From assembly GCA_003667245.1 (NCBI GenBank), contig RCNN01000062.1:62001-126000 (forward strand): a stretch of 64,000 nt of DNA, in the 5' to 3' direction. The notes under the pieces are model-generated. The model had not been told where the DNA came from. It ran no database searches and saw nothing but the letters and a program-made list of their open reading frames with translations. This DNA is from Heterostelium multicystogenum (Eukaryota > Evosea > Eumycetozoa > Acytosteliales > Acytosteliaceae). Below are positions 23,901-36,611 of this stretch, piece after piece (within the stretch, counting starts at the first letter, position 1; every line of letters starts with the position of its first letter). The translations under genes and the position numbers were made by a program.

Positions 23901-25368
23901 CTCACTGGACTCCAATAGCTGTGCTTTCATCTTTTCTAAATCTTCTTTCTTTGCTTCAATAGTCATAAGTGAAGCGTTATCAATATTCTGTTGACGTGTT
24001 AGTAGATCTAGCTCTTTCTTCAACTCGGCAGTGTCCTTTCCTGCCTGTAGCTTGATTGCACTGTACTGATCCATCTGTTCCTTGGTTAAATCAATCTTCT
24101 TTGCAATTTCTCTGTTGTCAACTTCTGACTCTTGTCTCTCCAGCTCCAATAGTTCAGTGCGCAACTGGTCGATGGTGGACAGTTGCACAGCGTGGTTCTT
24201 CTCTGCTCTTTCAATGTAATGTGTGATCTTTGATATTCTATCGTTGAGCTGCTTGATCTCCTCGGAGATCTTCATTGCTCCTGGACGTCCATGGTCCTTG
24301 TCTTTGTTGAGTATCTCGAGCTCATCTTCAAACTTCATTAATTGTTTGTGAGTTTCTGCTTGCTTTTTAGTGGATGACTTTAACTCGGTGTCCAACTCCT
24401 CTGACTCTTTCAAGAGTCCAGTCAGTTGCACTTCCATTCCCAACAGCTTTTCTGATAGCTGGCTAATCTTGCCAAGCCTGTAGCGCAGCGAAAGCAATAT
24501 CATCTTCACACGGATAGCCTCCTGCTTTGATACAAACTCACGGAACTCTCTAGCCTCTGCCAGTTGTGCATTGATCTGTTGCTTCTCGTTACTGATTGAC
24601 TTCTTTTTGCTGTAAGTCAGCAGTACATCGTCTTCAGCCGCTTTTTTTTGCCGCCAACTTTGCCTCGTAATCTGCTTTGAGCTCGAGCGAACCTGACACC
24701 TGCTCGATCAATGTTGTTATATGCTTCGAGTTATGCATGACAATATTCACGACATCACCTTGGAACACAAAGAAATTCTTGCAATTGACATGCACATCTA
24801 GCTCCGCCAGCTGCTTTTCATACTCCTCAAACTTTAACAAATTGTCATCTATATAATAATGTGACTGTGCAACTTTTCTTTCGATCTCTTCGCCAGTGTC
24901 TGCAACAGTCTTTTGCCTCTGAATAGTAATCTTTCTTGTAAAGACATGATGTGTATCTGTTGGTTTATGATGATAGTTCATCTTGACAAATGAATCCTCT
25001 GTTCGTCCAATTATTGAATTGGTAATGATAGTTATTAGTATAAGAGGTTTACATGGTTGTTCTTCTTCTGCTCTTCAAGTCTTTGAAGAATATCACATAC
25101 TTATAGTGGAAGTATCGACATCCTCCTCCTCTGTCGCTGAAGTATCTTTATTGTGGTGATCTTTCATCGGCCTGAATATCAGGTCGGTCAGGTTGGTACC
25201 TCTAATCTGTGATGACTTGTAACCGAGCACAAAGATGATAGCTTCCATCAGGTTGGATTTACCAGATCCATTTGGACCGATGATGCAAGAAAACTGTTTG
25301 AAAGGTCCAATCACATGATGGCCTTTATATGATTTAAAATTATTTACTTCCAAGCTAACGATGACCAT
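20979..25368 (-). CDS. smc1: SMC1, cohesin complex ATPase subunit
   Basis: Four exons: 25368-25101, 24998-22565, 22505-22396 and 22337-20979, about 1389 residues. The N-terminal Walker A is GPNGSGKS in a typical SMC1 opening ([17 protein letters not shown]). Long coiled coils flank a hinge (about [17 protein letters not shown]), and the C-terminal head has the signature [16 protein letters not shown] and Walker [13 protein letters not shown]. It would pair with SMC3 and Rad21 to hold sister chromatids together. The length exceeds the usual 1230 because of a Glu/Lys/Ser-rich insert at roughly residues 968-1085 in the returning coiled coil. A run of eight T at 24642-24649 adds one base and breaks the frame between EAKLAAKK and AEDDVLL; one base fewer restores a continuous protein. 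Confidence 0.93.
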
Positions 25369-25651
25369 TATCTATTTTTCTAATCTATTTATATCAATCT
25401 ATATACACATAGTAATAATAACTATCATTAATATTATCAATGAGGAGATATCATATTCACTCTAGTTGTTTTTCCAATAAATGGCGCCAAAACTCCAAAA
25501 AAAAAATAAAAAAATAAAACAAACAAAACCTGTATTTTGAGTTTAAATATTTCGCATGCGGGATAATTTAGTTCTTTTCATTTCATTATTTTTTAACTTG
25601 TATAAAAGAAAGGTTCACAGACTAAACTTACCCTTTTGTAGATATATAAAG
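25369..25651. promoter_or_regulatory. Shared divergent promoter with E2F-type site
   Basis: This 283-bp spacer separates smc1 (leftward) from the small membrane protein gene (rightward). It contains GCGCCAAA at 25484-25491, the exact complement of the E2F consensus TTTSSCGC (here TTTGGCGC), about 118 bases upstream of the smc1 ATG. Dictyostelids have Rb and E2F homologues that control S-phase genes, so cell-cycle regulation of smc1 through this site is a reasonable inference. A poly-A run flanks it at 25497-25510. Confidence 0.5.
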
Positions 25652-26060
25652 ATGTTATCATATTTAATAGTGATAATACTATCAGTTGTATTTGGATTCT
25701 CTTTATCATATTATAATGTACATCAACTAATATTGACATCTATACTTGATATACCACTGTTAAGTCATAAGGTATTTTCTTATTCAAAGACGTAGCATTA
25801 CACTTCATGGTTGAATAAACACTAATAAATACTCTACTACTATCAATTAGAAAATGATTGCAGGTGTGATTGGTGGACAATTGATATTCTATTTACTTAT
25901 TATCTATTATCCATTATCGAGAATAGTCAACAAAATGATAAAATATGATGAACAATATCAAGATGAATACAATCAATATAAAATAGCAAGCATCAACTCA
26001 ATCTACAGCAACAAGATCAACAACTTTAATAATAACTATCATATCAATAAGAAGAATTGA
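25652..26060 (+). CDS. Small two-helix membrane protein, family unknown
   Basis: Exon 1 is 25652-25771 and exon 2 is 25851-26060, phase 0, with a 79-nt intron carrying an ACTAATAA branch site and a TTAG acceptor; 109 residues. Two hydrophobic segments are visible (LIVIILSVVFGFSL near the N-terminus and AGVIGGQLIFYLLIIYYPL after the junction), then a charged tail with Asp/Tyr/Gln and an Asn-rich end. An in-frame ATG at 25556 could add 32 residues, but those look less coding-like and would overlap the promoter. The tail overlaps nothing; the gene converges on the dehydrogenase gene with about 100 bases between. I do not recognise the family. Confidence 0.6.
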
Positions 26061-26158
26061 TTGTTGTCATGGATGCGTCGATGAATGGATGGATGTACAA
26101 CTATGTAGAGATAGGATAAATAATGTTATGTATTGTATCAAATCGTGCAATAATGTAT

Positions 26159-27156
26159 CTAAACTCTGTGAATGTGAGATGGTGATGCTTGGTTGTTGGC
26201 CATTGTTTCTATAGTGGTGATCTGTACGTGTTCTGGTCTGGAGGCGGCGTAGAAGATGTTTGTCGGCGATATCCTCTGGAGTCAATGCATCGATACCTTG
26301 GTATGGCTTCTTTGCCTTGTCCAAATCACCACCGAATCTGATGATGGAGAACTCAGTCTCGACCAATCCTGGGCAAACGTTGGTAACACGGATCTTGGTG
26401 GCGACGACTTCCTTTCTCAAGATGTCAGAGAAGGCATTGATGGCAGCCTTTGAGGCGCAGTAGATGCTTCCATTGACATACCAATGACTACCGGCAATAC
26501 TGCTAACATTAAAGATGTGTCCAGCATTACGAGCAATCATAGCTGGCAAGAAACTACGTGTTACTCTAAAGACTCCCTTGACATTTGTATCGATAACTCT
26601 ATCAATTTCATCCTGCATCATCCATCCTTCAATTAATAAACCAAATCGATCTACTCCAACACCATAACACTATCAATACATACATCATTGATGTTTGAAA
26701 CAGGCTCAGCACCCAAAGCCAAACCAGCGTTGTTAATGAGGATGTCGATATCTTTGAGGTTGGCTGGGATCTTGGAGACCATATCCTTGATCGAGTCTGA
26801 CGAGGTGACATCACACTCCAAAGCAACGACTTGACCCTTTGATTCTGAGCTCTCCAATTGCTTCTTGATTTCATTCAACTTTTCAAGTCTTCTTCCCAAG
26901 ATGATCTAGATTCATTCAATGATTGGATTAACAATCATGTTCACATTCAATTCAAGAAAGAATATTTAATAATAACATACAACATGGTTGCCATTTTGGT
27001 GGAAGATTCTTGCACATGATTCACCAATACCTGATGATGCACCTGTACTGTATATTGTTTATGATGATATTGATTACAATGATGATGATGATGATGATGA
27101 TAAAAGTATTACATTAGGGTTAGTTTTTCATGAAACAGTAATAATAATAATAACAT
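26159..27156 (-). CDS. Short-chain dehydrogenase/reductase (classical SDR)
   Basis: Four exons: 27156-27113, 27047-26981, 26905-26684 and 26612 leftward, with introns of 65, 75 and 71 nt. It is an NAD(P)-dependent oxidoreductase with the classical SDR features: cofactor motif TGASSGIG, an adenine-ribose region LGRR, the NNAG motif, catalytic Ser in NVSSIAGS and the YCASK active-site pair. The substrate cannot be told from sequence; the closest-looking group is the Ydfg-like NADP-dependent dehydrogenases. An extra T at 26259-26261 shifts the frame after LTPEDIAD: in the sequenced frame a meaningless tail runs to 26067, while the alternative frame continues as typical SDR sequence (IFYAASRPEHVQIT) to a stop at 26159. 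The start is the only suitable ATG before the Rossmann motif. Confidence 0.88.
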
Positions 27157-28929
27157 TATTTAAAAACTATTATGTATTTACATTAGTACTACTTTATTTG
27201 TAAGTTGTCTGAACATTGTTTCTTATTATCTAATAAAAGAAAATGATTTATATTATTTTGATTAAAAAAATATAGATATCATATGAAAGTAAAGTTTGAA
27301 CAAATTAAAATTAAAAAAGATTCCTCACTTTCTTTATTCAATTAAATATTATAATATCCTATTATCTTAACAACAATTGTATCAATCTCAATCACAAAGA
27401 ATACTATTTTCTTTAAAACTTGAACTATAGTAAACCATCATTTGAACTCCTTTGAATGTATATTTTATTGATTGTAATCAACAAGACAAAGTCAACAGTC
27501 TCGAAGAATGAATTGAAGATATAAGGTATGATAAACTTGATTGATCAAATATAGAATCATTATTTATTTATTATAATCATAGTTAAATAATAATATTATT
27601 ATCATAATAATAAATAGAAATATAATCATTAAAAGTGATCCCCGATTGTGTAAACTAACTTGTTTCGGAAATAAAAAATCTGTTTTTAGTTTTTAAGTTT
27701 TTGTTTGTTTTTTGATATTTTATTCTGTGGGTCAATTTCAATGCAATGAAGATAATTGTGTGGAAATGTGTTTAAAATCGAAGTGTTAAATATTGAAAAA
27801 TGAAAACATCATATACTCTTTAAGGTAATTCAGTGTTGATATTCTTTGTTTTTAAATACTGATTTAGGAAAGAGATGATATGACCACTACCTACTACTTA
27901 TAATTAAAATCATTATAATTATATGAAACAACAACAACAATGAATTTGATTTATTTAACAAACTTTAGTTTGCATGTTGGTTTCTTTGTTTGTTTGTTTA
28001 TTAGTTGATTTAAATAACAATAATAATACTAAATAAATAATAATCTCTGTCCAAACAAAACTCAAATTCTACAACAATTAGTTTATTATTGTAATTTTTA
28101 AGTAAAAAACAAAAAGGGATTACTTTCATACAATTATAATCTAAATATAAATTTAAATATATACAGAATTAAAATTGTTGTACAAATAAATAAAGATAAA
28201 ATGTAAGTGATTGATATACAATTTAATAAAAAAGTTCAATTGACCTTAGTGCCAATTTCAAAAATAAATATCTACAAATTTCATAGATTTCAATTATTTA
28301 TTATCACCCCATCTTCACTTTCATCAATCCCCCATTCGTATTAAATCAGTGAGTGATCACCTTATGATATATTAATTGATTGATAAACATATAATAATTA
28401 TAGATTGTCTACAATTTAAAAGTATAAAATGTAATAACAATTATAACAATAATAAAAAATAATAGCAATATATTTTTAAATCATCCGACAGCCAATACAA
28501 CAAACCTACCCAATAAACATATAATCATAGTAGTAGATAATAATCTACGGAGTTAAACTAAAAGTTAAAACCGATTCTCAATTTGAATGACATTCTCAAC
28601 AACTTAACAATATTACATCATCTCATCACAACAACATTCATCGGCTGTTCTTCACACTACCCCCTTCCTCTTTTTCATCTCCACTCATCAACAACCATCA
28701 CTCACCCACTCACCACCATTCACCCACAACTAATATAAACACACTTTACTACTGCCATCAAACTACAATCCAAATTGAATCAAAACTAAACAAAATGATC
28801 CAAATTGAATAGAATTGATGATGATTGAATATCCATCATTTCCATCAAGAAAATAACTAACCAAATTAATCTATCATTCACGTAATAGTTAGTTAGCTCT
28901 TATAGTTTTCGATATAGTTAGGATATAGA
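27157..28929. other. AT-rich spacer before malate synthase
   Basis: No gene seen. Composition is strongly A/T with CAACAA and AATAAT tracts, and pyrimidine-rich, CA-containing sequence at about 28630-28740 just upstream of the malate synthase gene. It should contain the promoters of two divergent genes. Confidence 0.6.
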
Positions 28930-30686
28930 ATGAATGCAAATCTAAGAGATCTTGAAATTAGAGGTTCCGTCACAGAGGAAACCAAGCGTATTCTGACTCC
29001 AGAAGCATTGGTTTTCTTGATGCAGTTGGAGCGTCGTTTTGGTGGCGTAAGACGTGATCTTTTGGCAAAGCGTAAAGAGCGTCAGTTGGAATTGAATCGT
29101 GGTGTTCTCCCCGATTTTCTCCCACAAACAGCATCTGTCAGAAATGGTAACTGGCGTTGCTCAACAGTTCCATCTGATATTCAAGACCGTCGTGTCGAAA
29201 TCACTGGACCAACAGATCGTAAGATGGTCATCAATGCACTCAACTCAGGTGCCAAGGTATTCATGGCAGACTTTGAAGATGCAAACTGTCCAAACTGGGC
29301 AAACTCGATTGCAGGACAACAGAATATGATTGATGCCAATCGTCGTACCATCAGCTACACCGCTCCCGACGGAAGACAATACAACTTGAAAAAGGATGTT
29401 GCTGTGCTCTTTGTGCGTCCAAGAGGATGGCACCTCGATGAAGAGCACATCTATATCGATGGACGTCCCATGTCTGGTTCACTCTTTGACTTTGGTCTCT
29501 ACCTCTTCCACAACCACCAGACACTCGCCCAAAGAAGATCTGGTCCCTACTACTACCTTCCAAACTGAAAGCCACTTGGAGGCAAGATTATGGAATGTAA
29601 GCATCGCGAACAAACCAAGGAAAACCACTTATCTTAAGACAATGACTTCTAACTATTGCTGTCTTTCAAACATTTAGGATGTATTTGTATTCTCACAGAA
29701 ATATTTGAATATTCCAAATGGAACCATCAAGGCAACAGTTTTAATCGAGACTATTTTGGCTGCATTTGAATGGATGAGATTCTCTATGAACTCAGAGACC
29801 ACTCTGCTGGTTTGAATTGTGGTCGTTGGGACTATATTTTCAGTGTCATCAAGAAGTTCAACCAACTTCCACAATTTGTATTGCCAGACCGTTCTAAGGT
29901 CACCATGACATCGCCATTCATGGAAGCCTACGTCAAGTTGCTCATCTACACATGTCATCGTAGAGGCGTAACATGCTATGGGTGGAATGGCTGCACAAAT
30001 TCCAATCAAAGACAACAAAGCTGCAAACGACGCTGCCATGGAGAAGGTCAAGCAGGACAAGCTGAGAGAGGTCAAGTTTGGTCATGACGGTACTTGGTCG
30101 CACATCCAGCCCTCATCCCAATCGCCCTCGAACAGTTCAACACCTACATGAAGACACCCAATCAGATTTCAATCATCCCACCCAACCCAATGATCACCGC
30201 AAAGCACCTTCTCAATGTTCCACCAGTATCTCCAGGAGACATCACCGAAGAAGGAATCCGTTCCAACATTATTGTTGGTGTCGAATACATCGATGCCTGG
30301 CTCAATGGAAATGGTTGTGTACCCATCAACTATCTCATGGAGGATGCTGCCACTGCCGAAATCTCAAGATCACAAAGTAGGTACAAACTTCATCGAATTC
30401 AATTCAAACAACCTCTAACGCCACTTTCTTATTAATAGTTTGGCAATGGATTAGACATCACTCGAAACTACAGAATGGACAACAGATTACTATTCAATAT
30501 ATTGATGGAGTATTGAGAGACATCGAGATGAAGGTATTCTCAAAATCCAAATCACACACCATCAAGCATGCCACATCCATCTTTTATACATTGATTTCAT
30601 CGCCAGAATTCATTGATTTCCTCACACCATCTGCATACAACTATATTGTGAAGCAAGAGAGAACTGCACAACAACCAAAGCTTTAA
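28930..30686 (+). CDS. Malate synthase (glyoxylate cycle), with frame breaks
   Basis: Condenses glyoxylate with acetyl-CoA to malate, normally in peroxisomes. Exons are 28930-29596, 29678-30376 and 30439-30686, with 81- and 62-nt introns. Conserved blocks include the malate synthase signature ([16 protein letters not shown]), the catalytic-region sequence [13 protein letters not shown], and a C-terminal [21 protein letters not shown]. The last three residues, Pro-Lys-Leu, resemble a type 1 peroxisomal targeting signal. The reading frame is broken four times: near 29562-29564 (one base short), 29769-29770 (short), 29970-29971 (one extra) and 30096-30097 (short). Protein similarity resumes at once after each break and splice sites are intact, so sequence error is more likely than a pseudogene, though the latter is not excluded. 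Confidence 0.88.
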
Positions 30687-30816
30687 AGAGCAGATACATA
30701 CATTGTTTTGCATTTCCAATCCTTTTATATATTCCAACTAATAATAATATAATATATTTCTTTAGAACCTACAATGCTGTTTCTTTTTTGATGACTATTC
30801 GATTCATTTGACTATG

Positions 30817-32346
30817 CTATGATCTCTTTATTGCAACAAAGAATTGGCATTTATAAACTACTTTCATCAATGAGTTCTTGTTGGATGTATATTCAGTTTC
30901 ACGAAGTGATTCAGATAGTATTTCAAATCCACTGTTAAGAATGACATGTCTAAGTTGTTCATAGCTTAGTTCTATTGAGTCTTTGAGATCTGCATAGTGA
31001 TAGAGTAGCGGTCCAAAGTTAATCCAATATCCTCCTACCTTTAGCATTCTTGAAATACACTCAACATATTCTACAATATTTCTTGCTGTATCTATAAAGA
31101 AGCATGTACAAACTGAGTCCCAGTGATCTAAATTGATGATATGAATTGAATTTGATATTAATATTGCTACACAATAACAATCATATGTTTTGGATCAAAC
31201 CTACTCTCCTCGATTGATTTTGTGAAATCACCTGCGACCATTGAAAACTCTATGTTCTCATCTTTGGTATCATTTCAGATGGCAATACATCCGGTATCTT
31301 TATATTTCTTAGCTGATAAGGGTTGGTTACCAAGATGGTTAGTTCAATACTAACAGTCCACTAAATGAATATCTTGTTTGTAAAATACATACTTGATCTA
31401 TATCTCTTAAAACATTGACTGATTGGTGTATGAAAGGGTATATTGTAAACTCATCTGTTTTAGTTGTTCTACAGGAACATAGATGTTAATATGTTTAGGC
31501 CAATGCTGGCTAGCTAGGTAGCTAAGCCTACTTACTTATTTAAAATGAAACTTGATGATAATAGCATAAAGTATGAGAACTCCAATCCTTGACATGAGAA
31601 TCCTCGAGATACGACTTCAAGACAGAGTCTACCTAGCCCTGCGCCGGGACAATACACTTTAATGCCAGGTCGCGACTCTCTTTGTGGATATAGATTCTCA
31701 AGCGCTTCGAGTATGGGCAGAAATGTCAAGTCTCTTTCTCTCTTGCCCTCTACGCTCCACTCTCTCGCAAACTGTCGGAGTGTACTTTTGACCTTATCGA
31801 TTTGTCGTGGATTGGGTGCGCTATCCATGTAAGAGTGCTCAGTGAGCTGCGGATGGGCGATGTAGACTTATCAAGCATAAACACTTGATTACATTCCTGT
31901 CCAATCTTGATGAGGAAGTTGGAGTTACCAATGGATGCCTTCTTCAGTGCGCTTAGTTTATTTAAATAGTTTGAAGTAAACTCTTTTTCCCAGCACAATT
32001 ATATATGTATTAATACTGAATATTCATATATATAATCAATCAAATAGCTCCTAAGAATGTATTATACCTTTTGTTTATCAGTCAACTTTTCATTGTAGTA
32101 TTCCTGCATGTGATCAACCCAATCGGAGGAGTACTCTTTATAATGAAAGAATGCATCTACCACCTCTTTGAAATGTTTGAACTCTTCTTCTTGATTTGTA
32201 TCTATCATTTCGTGATCATCGTCATCATCGTCAAAATCATGTCCATGGTGGCCAGCATGGCTATGACCATGATCGTGACTATGGCTATGATCATGATGAC
32301 TATGATCATGGAAATGTGAGTGTTGATCACTATCTCTTATATTCAT
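30817..32346 (-). CDS. Carnosine N-methyltransferase family protein (N2227 domain), His-rich N-terminus
   Basis: Five exons: 32346-32068, about 31984-31537, 31468-31393, 31312-31205 and 31127-30817. Members methylate carnosine or related dipeptides using S-adenosylmethionine. Visible family features are VYCPGAGLGRL (cofactor motif), the QGLEFSYFMLLSSSFILN block, YPFIHQSVNVL, FSMVAGDF, CTCFFIDTARN and GGYWINFGPLLYH, in the usual order. The N-terminal 35 residues are dominated by His-Asp-His-Ser repeats, a possible metal-binding stretch not typical of the family. Frame breaks occur at about 31855-31857 (GGG, one base short) and 31263-31265 (TTT, one short), and the exon 2 acceptor also appears one base off. 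Cytosolic or nuclear; starts at the first ATG. Confidence 0.85.
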
Positions 32347-33607
32347 TCTATATCTCTTTCTATCTACAGTTTGATTATTTTATATTGCATTATATCTATA
32401 TATATATATATTCTATATAAAAGTTACCTAACGACCGAATACCTTTATAAATATCAAATGGTAAAGAAGTTATCGCCAACTTCTAAACACGGGATAAAAA
32501 ATAAAATTAAAATGAAAACTTGCTGTTTCAAAGATTGTCATGCAATTTTTAATATATCTAAGATTGGATTGACAATGTTTGTTTGATGATAACTCAATTC
32601 TAAATGTTCTTTCAATCATGATTGTCTTACAGGAGATAAATCAATGATGGGTCATGTTCCTTTCTCCATATCTATCGAACTACAACACCAGTGTAAATAT
32701 TTAAAAAAGGCATTGTGTGAAATCATGGCATGACTTTTGAGACAACAGTTTTCTAAACAAGTTCAGCCCCAATACAAGCGACTGCTGATTTTAACTCCTA
32801 AATTTAAAATTTCGTACAAGATGCGATTGCAAAAATTAGTCTGAATCAAACATGTTTGCTCACCAACCAGGGTTTCAAAAATAAAATTAAAAAAATCTGT
32901 TTTGAAAAATTTTATCCAAAAAAAAACAAATAACTAATGATTATTTTCTTCTTGGACGTTTGGTAAGTTTCACTTTAACCAGGTGCCAAGAACCATTGTT
33001 GTTATTTAGTTATGTTTTTTTGATTAAATAAATCAATAATTTTTATTTTTAACTTTTTTTATTTTCTTATTGTTTTGTTTTTTGTTTTTTGGTTTTGGTT
33101 CTCCCTTTTTTCACTTCCACCATTCACACCATTTCACTAAAAAAACACTAACTAATAATAAAAAATCATTCCATCAATCCTATTTTCACTTATCCACACA
33201 CACACACATACATATACACACCCTCAGTCAAAGAATAACATTCAAAACAAAAAACAACAATAAATATCACTTATAACACTCACCACACCTAAACAGTTCG
33301 AAATCAATCACAACACCACTCTACCCAAATAATTAACTGACTAATTTGGTTGTTGCTTATCACAATCTATCTTTCTCTATTTATTTATTTAAATCAACAT
33401 ACAACACTATATAGTATATTATAATATAATACTCAATTCTTCAAATACAACTTTAGTAAAGTCAAAGTTGTATATTATTTTTAGTTTAGTTTATCATATT
33501 CTAGATATTACAATTATATTTCTGTTTTTTGTTTTTTTCGTAGTTTAGTTTAGTAAATCAACTTAATTCTATTTTCCTAAAGAGAAATTTAAGAAAAAGT
33601 GAAAGTT
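32347..33607. other. Spacer between two divergent genes
   Basis: No gene supported. It must carry the promoters of the methyltransferase (leftward) and the SLC26 transporter (rightward). The right half has T-rich runs, then a CA-rich stretch at about 33190-33220 (ACACACACACATACATATACACACCC type) roughly 400 bases upstream of the transporter start. Confidence 0.55.
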
Positions 33608-36301
33608 ATGAAAGGTACTCCACCTTTTAATAGCAGCAGTGACAATAACAACCATATCGATAACAATAGCCAATCGGAAGAAGAAAATAGTCAACATGAA
33701 TCCATATTGATTTCAGACGTTAATTCGTTTGACAGTCCAAATTTGGAATCACGTGATTTGATCACCGGTTCAAACTTAATCTCATCGCCAGAAACCATGG
33801 TCTATGAAGACCGAAACTATGGCATGACATCACCCTTGGTATCACCAACCCTCAACACCGAAGGCAACTCACACACTCCACAGTTTTCAAGATATTTAGA
33901 AATAGTTGAAAAAGGTAAATATACAGACCAATCAATCAATCAATCTCCACCTAATGTAATAGTAGGTGGGAGGCAAGTGACTCCGATATTAATTATTATG
34001 TTGTTTTAATTTCAAAAGCATCTGGATATATTTCAAAAGCTTTGGATTTGGTTGAGCACAGAACTCCAGAGCAGAGAAAAGAATGGGAAGAACACAACAC
34101 TGAGTTTACACAAGATTATATGAGAAGAGCAGTGGAGAGGATATGGACGAGATCAAGTCCAATCTCTACTCGACATGGGCACATGAGATTGAAGAGAAAT
34201 TCGTAAAATATGCCGGATTCGAAGGATATGAAATTTTCAAGTACCTGAGAATGTCATACCAAGTTTTGTATGGTAAGTTTAGAATAAACGAAATGAATGT
34301 TGACGTCTCCCAATTAACACTCTATTCAAACTTAAAGACTCCGATAGAAAAGTAAAGGAAACAAAGATTACTCCAAAAGTTACTCTTAGATCTGGACATA
34401 AAGATAAATACGATGGTAGCTCCTCTCCAGAGTTGCCAGCCAAGCCCACTTTTTCACAAAAGGTCAACAAGTTTGTTAAAACTAAAAGCGTGGTCGTCAA
34501 GAAATTCCTGCGCAGAAAATTCACTTTGATCGACTTGATTTCCACATACAAGTTGGAGTACCTCAAGAACGACATAAGTGTTGGTATTTCTTCGGGTACT
34601 ATGATTATTCCACAGTCGATGGCTTATGCTTTCTTGGCTGATCTTCCTCCCATCCAAGGATTGTATACTGCTTTCATTCCAGCTGCCATCTACTGCTTCT
34701 TTGGTTCATCGAGACATCTTGCCGTTGGTCCACTTGCACTCATGTCGATTATGGTTGGTGCGGCAGTCCAGGGTCAAGAACCACCCACAAGAGAACATTA
34801 TATTTCCTATGCCAATTTGCTTGCTTTGATGGTTGGTGTCAATTACTTGCTCATGGGATTCCTTCAGCTAGGTTATTTAATCAACTTTTTATCCCGTCCT
34901 GTGCTCAGTGGATTCACTTCAGCTGCAGCTATCATCATTATTCTCAGTCAGTCCAACTACCTCTTTGGTATCGCTGGTAAGAATCAGCCGTACGCCTGGA
35001 AGTATTTCTATGAAATTTGTAAAGGCTTGCCGAATACGAATTGGATTGCTGTGGTCATGGCAATAGGATGCTTCACACTGCTCTATGTATTTAAGAACTA
35101 CTTTAAGATGATACCAAAGACGACGATTCCTGTTCCAGCACCACTGATTCTTGTAGTGTTGGGACTGGTCATCTCCTACTTTGCCGACTTCAAGAGTAGA
35201 GGATTGGATGTTGTCAAGGAAATTCCATCGACTCTTCCTTTCCCATTTGGTTCATGGCAGACTATTAGTTTTGATGTTGCGCTGTCGCTTTATAAAGAAG
35301 CGCTGGTTATTCCGGTGATTGGTTTGATCGAGACTGTCAGTGCAGCCAAGGCCGCTGCCAATAAATGTAAATATGAAATTAGCATGGGTAACGAGTTGAC
35401 AGCACTCGGTATTGCAAACATTTTCAGCTGGATCTTCCAAGGATACCCATGTGCTGGTGCTTTCGGAAGAACCTCTCTCCACATGTCGTCCGGTGCCAAG
35501 ACTCAAGTCACAACACTCATTTCAGTACTCGTAGTCGGACTCACACTCATGTTTTTGACATCGATCTTCTACTTCCTACCAAAAGTAGTTTTGGCAGCAA
35601 TTGTAATTTTCGCAGTCAGCCAACTGATTGATTTGGAAGAGGTACAGAATCTCTGGAGAATCAACAAAATCGATATGCTTTTGCTTTTGGTTGCCTTTTG
35701 GACAACTATTGTTCTTGGTGTACAGCCAGGTATTGCCGTCTCCGTGGTACTTTCATTGGTCTTAGTCATCTACCAAAGTTCGCGTCCAAACAGCTACATT
35801 GTCGGACGTATTCCAGGAACAACTACCTACAACGACATCGACCTCTACCCAGAGGCAATCACCGAAAACAATGTTGTTGTCTATCGTTTCGACGCACCAA
35901 TCATCTTCTGTAATGCATACTATCTTCGTAAGCAACTCAAGAAGATCTACAAGAATGAGGATGATACCAAGAATGCCAATGTTGCCGCAATAGTACTTGA
36001 CTGCTCGTCAGTGACCAACATTGACTCAACCGGTGTCAAATATCTTAAAGAATTGACCCGCGAGCTAGTTGACTTGAAGATTCCACTCTGTTTCGCCGAT
36101 GTTCGTCCCACCGTTGTGGAGTTACTCAAGATTTCTGGAATCTACCGAGATCTTGGTGGAGATCATTTCTTTGTCAAGGTTCATGAAGCAGTGGTGATTG
36201 CACCAAAACTTACAATCCGTCCCATTGTAGAACCAAAGGGTGGATTGAAATTGAATTGCTTCAAGAAACGTCAAGATGGAGTATATACCGAACTTTATTA
36301 A
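33608..36301 (+). CDS. SLC26/SulP family anion transporter with STAS domain
   Basis: Exons 33608-33914, 34019-34272 and 34338-36301, with introns of 104 and 65 nt. The N-terminal 230 residues are cytosolic, Ser/Asn-rich, with the unusual segment YLEIVEK-ASGYISKALDLVEH before the core. The membrane core has the SulP signature PQSMAYAFLADLPPIQGLYTA and about a dozen hydrophobic segments. The cytosolic STAS domain follows (VLDCSSVTNIDSTGVKYLKEL), the usual anti-sigma-factor-antagonist fold. Such proteins exchange sulphate, bicarbonate, chloride or related anions; the substrate here is unknown. The frame breaks once near 34131-34141, in the linker between the first block and the core, where one base is missing before DMDEIKSNLYS. 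Confidence 0.92.
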
Positions 36302-36611
36302 ATTACATTATAAATATCAAATAAAACTATTCTAATTCCTGTATGACTATTCGTATGTAAATGGTATTGCTTTGTAAAGGACCATTTTCTGACCCTTCCA
36401 TAGTCCATTTGGAAAGATGGATGTATCAAAATAGTATTATTTGTTCAATAACGACAGAGTCCTAAGAACTAGTAAAATCCAAATAAGTAATATTAGTTTC
36501 AATTGTTCCAATCAAAATCAAATAGACAGATCTTCAATATAATATTGCTTTTGGTTTGATAAATTATTGTTTAATATTTCGATAATGTTTATGCATTTAG
36601 TAAAGAAATAA
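36302..36611. other. Short convergent spacer
   Basis: About 310 bases between the stop codons of the SLC26 gene and the Gln-rich gene. AT-rich, suited to the two 3' ends; nothing else seen. Confidence 0.7.

Noticed and set aside
24642..24649. Programmed ribosomal frameshift at the A8/T8 run of smc1
   Set aside because: Other genes show breaks in both directions at unrelated short runs without slippery heptamers, so sequence error explains all of them more simply.
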